Origin: CBDFKY01 sp965248995
Lineage (GTDB): Bacteria > Pseudomonadota > Alphaproteobacteria > Rickettsiales > UBA998
Assembly (NCBI GenBank): GCA_965248995.1
Contig: CBDFKY010000005.1
Coordinates: forward strand, 186,001-250,000
Length of the DNA stretch: 64,000 nucleotides
Direction: 5' to 3'
Positions 25,207 through 34,336 of the stretch are shown piece after piece (the first letter of the stretch is position 1; the number at the start of each line of letters is the position of its first letter). The position numbers and the translations under genes were made by a program. The notes under the pieces are model-generated. The model saw only the letters and a list, made by a program, of their open reading frames with translations, made no database searches and was not told where the DNA came from.

Positions 25207-26796
25207 CTAGGCGTAGGACACTACCAGGCAAATGGTCAGCACCAGCAGGAACACGGAAAGCACGCGGTAATTATTGTACCATTTCACGCCTTTCAATGTC
25301 AGGCCTTCCTGTTTGTAATACGCCGAAGTCCAGACCAGATTATCGGTTTTCGACGCGTCCGGGGCAGGAGTCGACAGGCTTACCGTTACCAGAGTCGCTA
25401 CGCAGATGATGACCAGAATCGGTACGATATAGAGGAAATGAATATGCACGATTCCGAGTATGACATTCGCGATAAATAAAACGATGCCGCTGATAACACC
25501 GACAATCATGGCGGCGTACGCTCCCTGTGCGTTAGCGCGTTTCCAGAAAGCGCCGACGAGGAACATGGAAGCGCTTGGCGGTACTGCGTAGGCGATGACC
25601 GTCTGGAGATACTTGAACAGGGAATCGAAGTGCCTGATCTGCGGAGCCCAGAGCACCGCTACGAACATGATGACGATCGTCGCCAGCTTGCCGACGCGCA
25701 TCAGCTGCTTGCTGGTAAGGTTGGGACGATAGCGGCTGACGATATCCATCGTCACCAGCGTGGAAGCGGAATTGAGGGTCGCATCGACCGCCGACAGAAG
25801 CGCGCCCAGGAAACCGGCGAATACCAGTCCGAGCAGACCGATCGGCATCAGGTCGAATAATAAGGTGGGGTATACGAGGTCAGGGCGTTTCAGGTGCGGA
25901 TACAGCAGGATGGCGGCCGTTCCCGGCAGCACCATGATAAACAGCACGGAAAGCTTGAGAAGCCCCGCCATGAGCGCGCCTTTGCGTCCATGCAGCACGT
26001 CTTTGGCGCTTAGGATACGCTGTACCATGAACTGGTTGGTACACCAGAAGTAAAACCCGAGCAGCGGCACGCCGGTCGCCAGTCCCAGCCAGGGTACGCC
26101 GGGATCGTTCAACGGGCGGATCAGGCTCAAATGATCGGCAGGTATTTTTTCGAAAATAGCGTGAAATCCGCCGATTTTATCGTAGGCGAGATAGGACAGG
26201 ATCACCGAGCCGATCAACAGCACGATCACCATCACCGTCTCGGCGATCATGACGGCGGATAATCCGCCGATCGCCGTATAGCATCCTGCCAGCACCGCCA
26301 GAATCGTGATGATCTGCCATTGTTCCAGATTAGGAAACGCCATATTGGCGACCAGGCTCCCCGCATATAGGCTCGCCGCCGTTTCCACGACAATGTTAAG
26401 AAACAGGGTCAGGCAGGCGAAATAGAGCCTTACCCGGTGGTCATAACGTCGCTCGAGATACTCCGGCATTGTATAGACTTTGGACTGCACGATAAACGGC
26501 AGCATGAAGACGCAGAAAAAGACCAAGACGAACGCGGCCATCCATTCATAATTATAAACAGAAATACCGGTAGCGTAGGCATCGCCGGCCAGACCGATCA
26601 GCGTGGTGGATGAGATGTTGGAAGCGAACAGCGAAAAACCGATGATCGGCCACAACATGGAGCGGCCCGCCAGAAAGTAATCCTCGGAAGATTTATTTTT
26701 GCGCGAAAGCAGGATTCCCAGACTCAGCGCAACGATGAAAAATACGATGATCACGGCAATATCTATCGTAGTCAATCGTATTGCAAAATCCGTCAT
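25207..26796 (-). CDS. Sodium:solute symporter (SSS family), likely for a sugar
   Basis: This 529-residue protein has about 13-14 hydrophobic helices and SSS-family signatures. TM1 begins TIDIAVIIVFFIVALSLGIL and is followed by a SRKNKSSEDYFLAGRSM loop. Then come GFSLFASNISSTTLIGLAGD around the Na+ site and FLGALLSAVDATLNSASTL in TM8, where SSS proteins bind Na2. The family moves sugars, amino acids and other solutes with sodium. The SEDYFLAGR form and the neighbours (PfkB kinase, GH32/68-like enzyme, SPS-like transferase) favour a sugar. It follows pfkB after a 119-bp gap containing a perfect palindrome. Confidence 0.85.
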   Translation of the reverse strand: MTDFAIRLTTIDIAVIIVFFIVALSLGILLSRKNKSSEDYFLAGRSMLWPIIGFSLFASNISSTTLIGLAGDAYATGISVYNYEWMAAFVLVFFCVFMLPFIVQSKVYTMPEYLERRYDHRVRLYFACLTLFLNIVVETAASLYAGSLVANMAFPNLEQWQIITILAVLAGCYTAIGGLSAVMIAETVMVIVLLIGSVILSYLAYDKIGGFHAIFEKIPADHLSLIRPLNDPGVPWLGLATGVPLLGFYFWCTNQFMVQRILSAKDVLHGRKGALMAGLLKLSVLFIMVLPGTAAILLYPHLKRPDLVYPTLLFDLMPIGLLGLVFAGFLGALLSAVDATLNSASTLVTMDIVSRYRPNLTSKQLMRVGKLATIVIMFVAVLWAPQIRHFDSLFKYLQTVIAYAVPPSASMFLVGAFWKRANAQGAYAAMIVGVISGIVLFIANVILGIVHIHFLYIVPILVIICVATLVTVSLSTPAPDASKTDNLVWTSAYYKQEGLTLKGVKWYNNYRVLSVFLLVLTICLVVSYA

Positions 26797-26894
26797 AACA
26801 GTATTTTCCAGTCATTCTAATGATAATGTCGCAGAGTTAACATAGAAATTCAGGTCTGTAAACCTAAAGCTTGCAGGAAAAAAACCGTATTTTC

Positions 26895-26915
26895 AATATG
26901 TTGCACCGCAACATA
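26895..26915. promoter_or_regulatory. Perfect 21-bp palindrome between pfkB and the symporter gene
   Basis: ATATGTTGC and GCAACATAT flank a 3-base centre, touching the pfkB stop codon. In the minus direction a run of seven T lies about 11 bases after the hairpin. It could be an imperfect terminator, an mRNA-stabilising hairpin or an operator for the downstream symporter. Confidence 0.45.
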
Positions 26916-27950
26916 TCATGCCGCAGCGATGCGTTGAAGTGATTCTTCACTCAGTTGCGGTTCCGCCTGCGAAATCACCGCCGCCGCCACGCGATGGCCG
27001 AGTCTCAGGCTTTCTTCTTCACCTTGGTCGTTCAACAGCCCGGAAATCACCCCGGCCATAAAGGCGTCGCCTGCTCCCAGCGTATTGACAACATTGGGCA
27101 CGGAAGCGGGCGGCGTCTGAAAAACTCCGTTTCTGGTACGTAAGTAAGGCGCGGCGTTTCCGTGGCTGATGCAGAGCAGCGCGTCATCCGACCGCCCGGC
27201 GAGCGCTTCATATATCGTATCGCAGGCTTGCGCGTAATCCTGAAACTTTTCGCCGAACAGCGCTTTTATCTCTTCCTCGTTTCCGAAAACACAGGCCGCA
27301 TGTCGCTCGATCGTTTCCATGAACAGTACGCTATGTACCCTCACCTGTTCTGCGCCGAAAAGGGTAAACCCTACCGCGGTATCATGTTTCGCCGCCAGCG
27401 CGAGTATATCCCGCCACAGTGTATAACCTTCGGGCAGGGCGGGCAGTTCTCCTTCCAGCAGGATCATATCCGCCCGTTCAATCTGCGCCTCAATCATCTG
27501 CGCATTCAGGGAAGACATGCTGTCCCCCAGATAGCGGGCGACGGCGCGCTCTCCCTTTTCATCCGTCAACACGTAGGAACGGGAGGTCTCCAGGCCCATG
27601 CACTGTTCGGGAATCAGTTCCATTCCCGCGTCGATCACAGCGTCGGAAAAGATCTCGCCATACGTATCCTTCGCGCTCGCGGCGCAGAACGTAATGGCGA
27701 CATCGGGGCAGAGCCGCGTCACCGCGGACGCCGTATTCGCCATCGAGCCGCCTGCCACGACGTCGATTCCATCCTTCAGCGTCGCGATTTCCTTTTCCAT
27801 CGCCGCGATCTGGACCGGCGACAACATATTGCGCACGCCGGGTTTCATGCCGTAACGCTGCATCAGGTCACCCGCTTTTGCTTTGCCGATCAGAATGTCC
27901 GCCACCGGCATACCGATGCAGAGCAGATTATCCACATGTGAAAGTTTCAT
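26916..27950 (-). CDS. PfkB family carbohydrate/adenosine kinase
   Basis: This 344-residue protein has ribokinase-fold signatures: an N-terminal GMPVADILI, a glycine-rich VAGGSMANTASAVTRL substrate loop, and the C-terminal VVNTLGAGDAFMAGVISGLL holding the catalytic aspartate (GAGD). The spacing and the VAGGSMANTA form are closest to the adenosine-kinase-like branch, which also includes fructokinases and other sugar kinases. Next to a GH32/68-like enzyme and an SPS-like transferase, a fructose or other sugar kinase role is plausible but not proven. It lies 24 bases downstream of the DUF4337 gene on the same strand. Confidence 0.85.
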   Translation of the reverse strand: MKLSHVDNLLCIGMPVADILIGKAKAGDLMQRYGMKPGVRNMLSPVQIAAMEKEIATLKDGIDVVAGGSMANTASAVTRLCPDVAITFCAASAKDTYGEIFSDAVIDAGMELIPEQCMGLETSRSYVLTDEKGERAVARYLGDSMSSLNAQMIEAQIERADMILLEGELPALPEGYTLWRDILALAAKHDTAVGFTLFGAEQVRVHSVLFMETIERHAACVFGNEEEIKALFGEKFQDYAQACDTIYEALAGRSDDALLCISHGNAAPYLRTRNGVFQTPPASVPNVVNTLGAGDAFMAGVISGLLNDQGEEESLRLGHRVAAAVISQAEPQLSEESLQRIAAA

Positions 27951-27974
27951 TGTATTCCCTGTCCGAATGAATGG

Positions 27975-28571
27975 TTATGAAAGCAGTACCACGATGGTGT
28001 CGGGATGAATATGCCAGCCCATCAGTCCCGACAGTCCCATCAGTATTCCGAGCCCTGACGGCACCAGCGCCAGGACGTAGAGCCAGCGTTTTTGCACCAG
28101 GGCGGTAATCGCCAGCAGGGAAATGGCGATGGCGAGCATGGCGTCGCTTAAGTCGAACTGGTCGTCGCGGTAATTCAGCGCGTCGTATTTTTCCTGATCG
28201 GCTTTGGCACTGGTTTCCATTTCCTTTTTCTGGCCGTCCAGATGGCTCAGTCTCGCATCCGCTTCCTTCAATGCCGCCTTGTAGAGCTCCTGTTGGGGAG
28301 CGGCAGCCGTCTGCATTCCCAGCGTCAGGGCGGAAATATGCTGCGAGGTCGTTTCCTCGCGGATATGAAGGGCCTGGTACCACGACCAGTGATCGATCTT
28401 GTCCGCCTGCGCCTGTTCCATCGTCTGCACCAGGTTATCATCCTTGACCTTGCAGATGCCCGTAAAGCTGGCGATGATCGCCACCGTCAGCGCCACGTAC
28501 GTATTCAGGCGCGAAGCGTTCTGTTCGCGGATTTTTTCAACCGTTTCAACGGGGTCTACGTCCATGTTCAT
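27975..28571 (-). CDS. DUF4337-like membrane protein
   Basis: This 198-residue protein matches the DUF4337 pattern. A first helix with TYVALTVAIIASFTGICKVK is followed by a soluble helical stretch with ADKIDHWSWYQALHIREETT. A predicted coiled coil (KEADARLSHLDGQKKEMETS) and two further membrane helices (SDAMLAIAISLLAITALVQK and LYVLALVPSGLGILMGLSGL) complete it. The function of the family is unknown. It lies between the glycoside hydrolase-like gene and pfkB with short gaps, so it is probably co-transcribed with the sugar genes. Confidence 0.75.
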   Translation of the reverse strand: MNMDVDPVETVEKIREQNASRLNTYVALTVAIIASFTGICKVKDDNLVQTMEQAQADKIDHWSWYQALHIREETTSQHISALTLGMQTAAAPQQELYKAALKEADARLSHLDGQKKEMETSAKADQEKYDALNYRDDQFDLSDAMLAIAISLLAITALVQKRWLYVLALVPSGLGILMGLSGLMGWHIHPDTIVVLLS

Positions 28572-28580
28572 TCCCTGCGG

Positions 28581-29642
28581 TTATAGCGTGAAATCACGGA
28601 AATCCATGGAGGCCGGCCGCAGATGTTCCATACGGCGCACCGTCGAGGCGCGGATCACTCCAGCATCGGTATCGAACCCGATAATCTGTCCTCCCAGTTC
28701 AGGGACCACCTGGCACGCGTAGAGCGCGTCTTCACCATAAGAGAGGAGAGGCGTCTTTTCCTTTTCGGAAACCGTGATTACCTGAAATTCCCCTGTCGAC
28801 GCTTCCGCCTGGGCGGCCAGGGAGGCCATGTCTACGGGGAAGCCGTAAAATCCGTACTGAACGCGTGATTTATCGGGGGTATGAGGAATATACGCCTCGC
28901 TGTTCTTGCAGCTGAAAGCGATCAGATGCCGGCCGGTCAGTGCGTCGATATACATCCTCGGAACTTCCGCCTCGGGCACGCCGACGGCGAAGCTGATACC
29001 GGTCGCCACCCAGTCCGTCAACATGCGGGGCTGGCGGGAGCGCAGGAGTGCGACCACTCCGTGTGCGCCGTTTTTCTCTCCTTTCATGCCATGCGGCAAA
29101 TCCTTACCGTGTGCGCACAATAACATATATGCATACTCACTCCCGGGCGCGCGGAAAATGACCGGGTCCCGCCATGCATGGATGACAACGTCACCTTTAA
29201 TGCTTTGCGTGTTGAAAAAACGTGGGTCGGCGTCGATATGCGCGTTTTTTACCCGCTGCCAATGCAGCCCGTCGGACGACATGGCAAAACTGATATGCTG
29301 CGTAAACGGACGGGGCAGACCCTCCACGGGAGTTTGTGCGCTGTCACGTGACGTATACGCCATCAGCCGGTCGGTTTCCTTCCCGTACGCTAGCGAGCAA
29401 CCCGTCCATATCGACGTATTATCCCGGGAGGTGGACGCATCTGTCGCCGTCATCACCGCATGGTCATGATAATCGTACGTAACGAAGTCTCTGGTCGTTG
29501 CATAACCGATACGGGCATGGAAATGATGCTCTTCTTTCGGCACGAGGGTGTGATCATCCACGTTCAGATAATAGACGTGGAAAAGCCCGGTCGCCGAATC
29601 GAACCAGTACCACGAATCCCAGATATAGGGAGTATTTTGCAT
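28581..29642 (-). CDS. GH32/GH68-like five-bladed propeller glycosidase
   Basis: This ~353-residue protein has the layout of fructan and sucrose enzymes of clan GH-J. An early IWDSWYWFDSATGLFHVYY has an aspartate in the nucleophile position, then come SIWTGCSLAY and HAWRDPVIFR, the RDP transition-state motif. A later EAEVPRMY may hold the acid/base glutamate. The length is shorter than typical levansucrases. No signal peptide is seen, so it may act in the cytoplasm. An ATG at 29642 was preferred to a TTG at 29699. The context suggests hydrolysis or transfer on sucrose or a related fructoside; the substrate is not determined. Confidence 0.65.
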   Translation of the reverse strand: MQNTPYIWDSWYWFDSATGLFHVYYLNVDDHTLVPKEEHHFHARIGYATTRDFVTYDYHDHAVMTATDASTSRDNTSIWTGCSLAYGKETDRLMAYTSRDSAQTPVEGLPRPFTQHISFAMSSDGLHWQRVKNAHIDADPRFFNTQSIKGDVVIHAWRDPVIFRAPGSEYAYMLLCAHGKDLPHGMKGEKNGAHGVVALLRSRQPRMLTDWVATGISFAVGVPEAEVPRMYIDALTGRHLIAFSCKNSEAYIPHTPDKSRVQYGFYGFPVDMASLAAQAEASTGEFQVITVSEKEKTPLLSYGEDALYACQVVPELGGQIIGFDTDAGVIRASTVRRMEHLRPASMDFRDFTL

Positions 29643-29724
29643 CGTCTTTACCGCTTGAAACTTCAGCCCTGTATTAAGCAAGTTTACGAGTAAGGGCAAG
29701 CAGTTTATAAGGGGGATTGATGCC

Positions 29725-31491
29725 TTAATGCACGGTCAGCGAGGGCATTGCCTGCGTCATGGGCGTATGCATCACTTCGTTGGTGGCATCGATCGTCGTA
29801 GCCGGCGGCGTTATCCCCGAAGCATCTCTTATTCTGGCGAATTCCTCGTGCAGTTCCTCTTTTGCCTGTTTTCCCTGCGTTTGCGATTGATGCGGCGTCG
29901 TTTTAGACACAAACGGGTTATGCTCGATTTCCTGCACCAGCTGCTTCAAATGATCGGCGATATCGTTCGCTTTGACACCCCGCACCTGATCATGCATCGC
30001 GGCAAGCCCCGTGGCTGCCATGCTGATCACACGCTCACGTTCGACACCGGTCTCCGCCTGAGTGACCATCTGCGCCGTACGTGCGAGCAGTTCCTCGTAT
30101 TTCATGAAAGGATCCTTGTCCTCCGCCGCATTTTTGGAACAGAAAATGGAGGCGAGGTTGCAGAGCAGGTAAAACGTGCTCATCGCGGAATGCGCCTGCC
30201 AGACGATGTCCTGATTATTGCCGAGCTTCACCGCGTTTTCAGCTACGGATACATTGCTGCGCAGCTTGTTGATGTTCGCATTCGATGCGGAAATGTCGAC
30301 GTCCACGCCGTTATTGAAACGCAATTTATCAGGATCGGCATCGATGGAAAGCCCTTGCTGCTTATTCCACGCCTGCTCGAATTCCCCGCGCGCCTTTTCT
30401 AAATCCAGCCCGGCTTTCTCCTTATACCTCATGCTGAGATTCGTTACCTGTCCATTTTCCGTTTCCTGAAAATCGACGGGCCGGTTTTTAATCAGATTAT
30501 AACGGCGCCAGGAATCCATCGGCAACGCCACGGTACCGACGATATTCGAGAGCGTATTGACGAAGAACGGCGAAGACTGCGCGATCGCCTGCGCCTTACC
30601 AAGCGGGCTGGCCAGTTTTTCCGGCGGCTGTTCCTTCATCGGGATTTCCTTGACCGCCGTGGCGTACGTGGAGCCAAGCAACGCCGAGGCGCTCAGGATG
30701 AAACGCCCGTAATCCTGATCTTTAAGGCCTGCCATACCGGTCTGTACGTTGTTGACGATACCGATGCCTTCCGTGAACCACATGAGGTTGTCACTGATGA
30801 AATCATCCAGCTTCTTGGCGAAAGGCTTGTTGGATTCGTAATGCTTGATCGTGTCCTCCACGGAGGTATTGGCGAGGTCGATTCCGTTTTCGGCGAACAT
30901 ACCGTGAAGTTTCTGCAAGACGGGATCCGTCTGCAACCCCCGGTCGCCGTTGCCTTTCCACAGGTACAGGCTGCAATTGAGGATGTTCAGGGCCGCCTGC
31001 CGGAGATTGTCGGTATTCCCTTCCCCCTCGAATCCGAATTTTCGCGTTATTTCCTTGGGCAACCCCAGAAACACCGCCTGGGTAAGGTGGCCCATCATGC
31101 CGAGACCTGCATAGACTCTCATCCCGTGCGTATGGCGGAACTCATCGAAGCGGTCACTGAACGTCATCGGCTTCGCGTTCGGGTCCTTCACTTCCTGCAC
31201 GGTAGGAGTACCGGCAACCACCCCGGTGGATTGAAGCGCTTCCAGCAGATGTTCCGGCTTGCCGAAATTCTTGGCGATGAGCGCGGGTTTTCCTTCGATG
31301 TTCTGCGCATAGCTGTAGATACCATGGTCACGGATCAGCGTTTCCTGAAGCGCGGCCAGCTTTTCATGCGAAGCCGTATCTTCCGGTGCGTACAGGACCG
31401 CCCACAGTTTTCCGCCATGTCCCGTTTCAATCGTCATATCCTGAAGGGCAGGACTGTCATTCCAGTGGTAATGGTCGCTTCGTTTTGTCAT
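29725..31491 (-). CDS. Lineage-specific 588-aa protein, paralogue of the 48588 gene
   Basis: I recognise no named family. Residues ~10-90 form a small alpha/beta domain (TIETGHGGKLWAVLYAPED, then KPEHLLEALQST). It resembles residues ~5-85 of the 48588-50324 protein, which has EIYTAGKGLNAVIQAPPE and AEGLLTALANT. The middle has several moderately hydrophobic helices (GMRVYAGLGMMGHLTQAVFL, RFILSASALLGSTYATAV). The C-terminal third has AHSAMSTFYLLCNLASIFCS and a helical bundle ending EHNPFVS, matching SASVFNMAASLLYVGANQ and LNASPWLS in the paralogue. The tail is polar. It is the first gene of the leftward sugar cluster, 82 bases before the GH32/68-like start, but a metabolic role is not evident. 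Confidence 0.65.
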   Translation of the reverse strand: MTKRSDHYHWNDSPALQDMTIETGHGGKLWAVLYAPEDTASHEKLAALQETLIRDHGIYSYAQNIEGKPALIAKNFGKPEHLLEALQSTGVVAGTPTVQEVKDPNAKPMTFSDRFDEFRHTHGMRVYAGLGMMGHLTQAVFLGLPKEITRKFGFEGEGNTDNLRQAALNILNCSLYLWKGNGDRGLQTDPVLQKLHGMFAENGIDLANTSVEDTIKHYESNKPFAKKLDDFISDNLMWFTEGIGIVNNVQTGMAGLKDQDYGRFILSASALLGSTYATAVKEIPMKEQPPEKLASPLGKAQAIAQSSPFFVNTLSNIVGTVALPMDSWRRYNLIKNRPVDFQETENGQVTNLSMRYKEKAGLDLEKARGEFEQAWNKQQGLSIDADPDKLRFNNGVDVDISASNANINKLRSNVSVAENAVKLGNNQDIVWQAHSAMSTFYLLCNLASIFCSKNAAEDKDPFMKYEELLARTAQMVTQAETGVERERVISMAATGLAAMHDQVRGVKANDIADHLKQLVQEIEHNPFVSKTTPHQSQTQGKQAKEELHEEFARIRDASGITPPATTIDATNEVMHTPMTQAMPSLTVH

Positions 31492-31594
31492 AGTGACACG
31501 GTTCCTTGTGTAGGCTTCACTTGGATGTTACCAGTGATTCGCATATACTAACAAAAAAAGGTAAGGATTTTGTGTGAAGATTCGGTGAAAATCA

Positions 31595-31609
31595 TGCTGC
31601 AACGCAGCA
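31595..31609. promoter_or_regulatory. Palindromic site TGCTGC-AAC-GCAGCA in a divergent intergenic region
   Basis: A perfect inverted repeat lies between the divergent genes at 31491 (minus) and 31683 (plus). It contains CTGC-N3-GCAG, which to my recollection resembles sites reported for the alphaproteobacterial repressor PhaR. Operator function is inference. Confidence 0.35.
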
Positions 31610-31682
31610 AATCCGCCTTCCCTCCACGATATTATACTTACGTGCTCCATTAATCTATTCTAACCTGTTTTACGCGTTTATT

Positions 31683-32453
31683 ATGTTTCTACCCCAGCTA
31701 TTTCGATTTATTTCATTGTTTTTTATAGCGTTTTTGGTATCGGTCGCTGCTTCAGCCTGCGGTTTTCTAGGATACTTAAATGCTCGAAAAAAAGTACAAG
31801 GGTTATTTTATATTAACCTGAAACGACTGTGGAAGCTGGTGATTACGGTGGAAGGATCTCTGGCTGAGGCCCCTCTCCTGATCGCCGCCAACCATTGCGG
31901 TTATATCGACGTGGCGGTGGTCGGTTCTCTGGCCGACATACGGTTCACCCCGAAAATGGAAGCGAAAAAATGGCCTTTGCTGGGAGCTATGGCACGCGCG
32001 TTCGACGTCATCTTTGTCAGCCGCGCCCGTGCGGACAGCAAGCATACGCAGCACATGCTGTTTGAAAAACTCCATGAAGGAGAGAAGATCTGTATTTTTC
32101 CTGAAGGTACCACCAGTAACGGCAGGACGCTTAAACCGTTTAAGGCATCGTTGTTCGCGCTGGCGGAACAATGGCCCTATCCTGAACCCCTGAACGTTCA
32201 GCCCGTCGCCATCTGCTATGAATCCGTTGACGGCGTGCCGATGAACGATACCAACTGGGAAGTGATCGCCTGGTACGGGGACGATACGCTGATTCGCCAT
32301 GTATGGCGCCTGTCACGGGTAAAGGAAATCAGGGTAACGCTCAAATGCCTGGAGCCGCTGCACCTGCGTCCCGATGAAAATCGGAAAATGTTGTGTAAGG
32401 AAGTGGAGACGGCTATTTATCACTCCCTGCCCCGCTCGAAAGAAATCACTTGA
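31683..32453 (+). CDS. plsC: 1-acyl-sn-glycerol-3-phosphate acyltransferase
   Basis: This 256-residue membrane acyltransferase makes phosphatidic acid from lysophosphatidic acid in phospholipid synthesis. An N-terminal hydrophobic helix (LFRFISLFFIAFLVSVAASA) anchors it. The catalytic NHCGYID gives the H-x4-D box, and FPEGTTSNG is the glycerol-phosphate-binding block. All main motifs are present and the length is normal. Its stop lies just before rpmE, with 53 bases between the genes. Confidence 0.9.
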   Translation: MFLPQLFRFISLFFIAFLVSVAASACGFLGYLNARKKVQGLFYINLKRLWKLVITVEGSLAEAPLLIAANHCGYIDVAVVGSLADIRFTPKMEAKKWPLLGAMARAFDVIFVSRARADSKHTQHMLFEKLHEGEKICIFPEGTTSNGRTLKPFKASLFALAEQWPYPEPLNVQPVAICYESVDGVPMNDTNWEVIAWYGDDTLIRHVWRLSRVKEIRVTLKCLEPLHLRPDENRKMLCKEVETAIYHSLPRSKEIT

Positions 32454-32506
32454 TTTTATCCTCCGATGCATTAAATATCCTCCTCTTTATTGATAGAGAA
32501 TCAGAC

Positions 32507-32746
32507 ATGAAGAAAGACATCCATCCCAAATACCACGAAATCACCATCGTCATGACCGATGGAAGTTCCTTCAAGACCCGCTCCACATACGGCAAGGAAG
32601 GGGCGTCGATTCAACTGGATGTGGATATCACCACGCATCCCGCCTGGAACAGCGGCAAGGCGACCCTGAAGAAAACGGGCGCGATGGACAAGTTCGCAGC
32701 GAAATTCGGCAATATGAATTTCGGTGGGAAAAAAGCCGCTTCCTGA
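32507..32746 (+). CDS. rpmE: 50S ribosomal protein L31
   Basis: This 79-residue protein starts MKKDIHPKYHEITIVMTDG and has the RSTYGKEG segment. The zinc-binding cysteines of the E. coli form are absent, and MTDG replaces the first CxC. That is the cysteine-free form usual in alphaproteobacteria. The ATG at 32507 gives the family length; an upstream in-frame start at 32450 would add residues unlike L31. A clear terminator follows. Confidence 0.95.
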   Translation: MKKDIHPKYHEITIVMTDGSSFKTRSTYGKEGASIQLDVDITTHPAWNSGKATLKKTGAMDKFAAKFGNMNFGGKKAAS

Positions 32747-32781
32747 TTCAAGAAACCGGTTTAAAAAAATTCCTAAGTCAG

Positions 32782-32812
32782 AAAAACCCGTAAAGACAGT
32801 TACGGGTTTTTT
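32782..32812. terminator. Intrinsic terminator, probably bidirectional, after rpmE
   Basis: AAAAACCCGTAA pairs with TTACGGGTTTTT around a short AGACAG loop, ending in six T. The A-run on the left makes it usable from the convergent histidine kinase gene as well. Confidence 0.9.
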
Positions 32813-32844
32813 GAAGTGTTTTTTACCGAAAGTTTCGCTTTATT

Positions 32845-34245
32845 TTAAGACTCCTCGTAAAGCGGAAGGTAAATCACAAATACCGACCCCTGCCCCACGG
32901 TAGAATTAATGCTGATGGCACCCCGGTGGCGATTGAGAATCCCTTTTACGATCGCCAGCCCCAGTCCCGTCCCCCCGACCTGTCTCGTGCGGGCCGAGTC
33001 CACCCGGTAAAAACGCTCCGTCAGCCGGGCAAGATGTTCTTTAGGAATCCCTTCGCTCTGGTCACGCACGGAAAACATGACGGCGCGGCTGATATTACGC
33101 ATCGTCTGATCCGAAGGCAGTTCCGTGGTAACACGGCTGCTGACCAGCACTTCCGTCGAAGGATTACCGTATTTGATGGCATTACCGATCAAGTTATGGA
33201 CGATCTGCGCCAGTTCGTTCCGGTCCCCTTTCACGTGCGGCATATCATCCGGCACGTCGAGAACGACGCTCATCTGTTTTTCCTTCGCGGGCAGCTCGAA
33301 ATACCGGGCTTCCGAACGGATCACCCGTACCAGATCCACCGGGTCCGTCGGGACGCTATGCGCGTTCATCTCAATCTTGGAAAGGGAAAGCAGATCGTTG
33401 ATCAGCTGCCGCATCCGCTCCGCCTGTTCGGCCATGATTTCCAGGAACATGTCGATCGCCGGATCATCGTCCCGCGCCGGACCGCGGATGGTTTCGATCA
33501 TACCGGAAATACTCGCCAGAGGCGTGCGGATTTCATGGCTGGCATTGGCGACGAAATCGGCCCGCATCTGCTCCACGCTTTTGAGTTCGGTGATGTCGTT
33601 CATGGTGATCACCACGCTGATGCTCCCCTTGGAAGAGATGGGAAACCGCTCGATAATCGCCAGGAAATCGCGCACCACCGGTTCTTCCATGCGAAATTCG
33701 ATTTCCCGTCCGCGCAGATCTTCCAGCACTCCCTCCACCGCTTCCGTCAGCGAATGATTAGGAATGACGCTGCTTAAGCGTCGTTTCGCCAGATTCTGGC
33801 CGAAAATGGCCCGTGCCGCGCGGTTGGTGCGGACGATCTGTTTGTTATCGTCGATCATGATGAGAATGTCGGGCAGCGTATCCACCAGGATTTCCCGCTC
33901 GGTAATCACCGTCTGCATGTCGGAGCGCTTGCGTTCCCATAATGCCTGCAGGCTGGCCAGTGCGCCGGAAAGCTCGAACATCATGCTGATGACCATCAGT
34001 TTCGGCGGCACCACTTTCTTATCCTGCGCCAGCGCCCGGACATACTCGGTCAACGCCGCCATATTTTTCAAAAACGGATAGACGAAGAGCAACGTCGCGC
34101 AGATGATCAGCAGATAACTGATCAGGAATACCGAAATATCGATCTGCCCGAGCAGCACCAGTCCTGCCAGTACCAGCAGCGGTGAGAGCGCCACCACCGC
34201 GGTGAATTTCAGCATGACGGAGAGAGAAACGGAAGACCCTGACAT
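32845..34245 (-). CDS. PhoR-like sensor histidine kinase
   Basis: This 466-residue protein has two adjoining N-terminal membrane helices (~11-33 and ~36-58) with almost no periplasmic loop, then a PAS domain (~118-220, LPDILIMIDDNKQIVRTN). A HisKA domain has the phospho-acceptor H237 in FVANASHEIRTPLASISG. The HATPase part has NLIGNAIKYG (N-box) and GGTGLGLAIVKGIL. The topology and the PAS-HisKA order fit PhoR, the phosphate-starvation sensor. No response regulator or pst/phoU gene is next to it, so the signal is uncertain. It converges on rpmE across a shared terminator. Confidence 0.85.
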   Translation of the reverse strand: MSGSSVSLSVMLKFTAVVALSPLLVLAGLVLLGQIDISVFLISYLLIICATLLFVYPFLKNMAALTEYVRALAQDKKVVPPKLMVISMMFELSGALASLQALWERKRSDMQTVITEREILVDTLPDILIMIDDNKQIVRTNRAARAIFGQNLAKRRLSSVIPNHSLTEAVEGVLEDLRGREIEFRMEEPVVRDFLAIIERFPISSKGSISVVITMNDITELKSVEQMRADFVANASHEIRTPLASISGMIETIRGPARDDDPAIDMFLEIMAEQAERMRQLINDLLSLSKIEMNAHSVPTDPVDLVRVIRSEARYFELPAKEKQMSVVLDVPDDMPHVKGDRNELAQIVHNLIGNAIKYGNPSTEVLVSSRVTTELPSDQTMRNISRAVMFSVRDQSEGIPKEHLARLTERFYRVDSARTRQVGGTGLGLAIVKGILNRHRGAISINSTVGQGSVFVIYLPLYEES

Positions 34246-34336
34246 GGCAATTATTGGATTAAATCATTTTTTACAGTAGGTTATGAATTATATAATAGAT
34301 AACGCAGCATAAAGCGTTTATGGTGCAGTGCAACTA

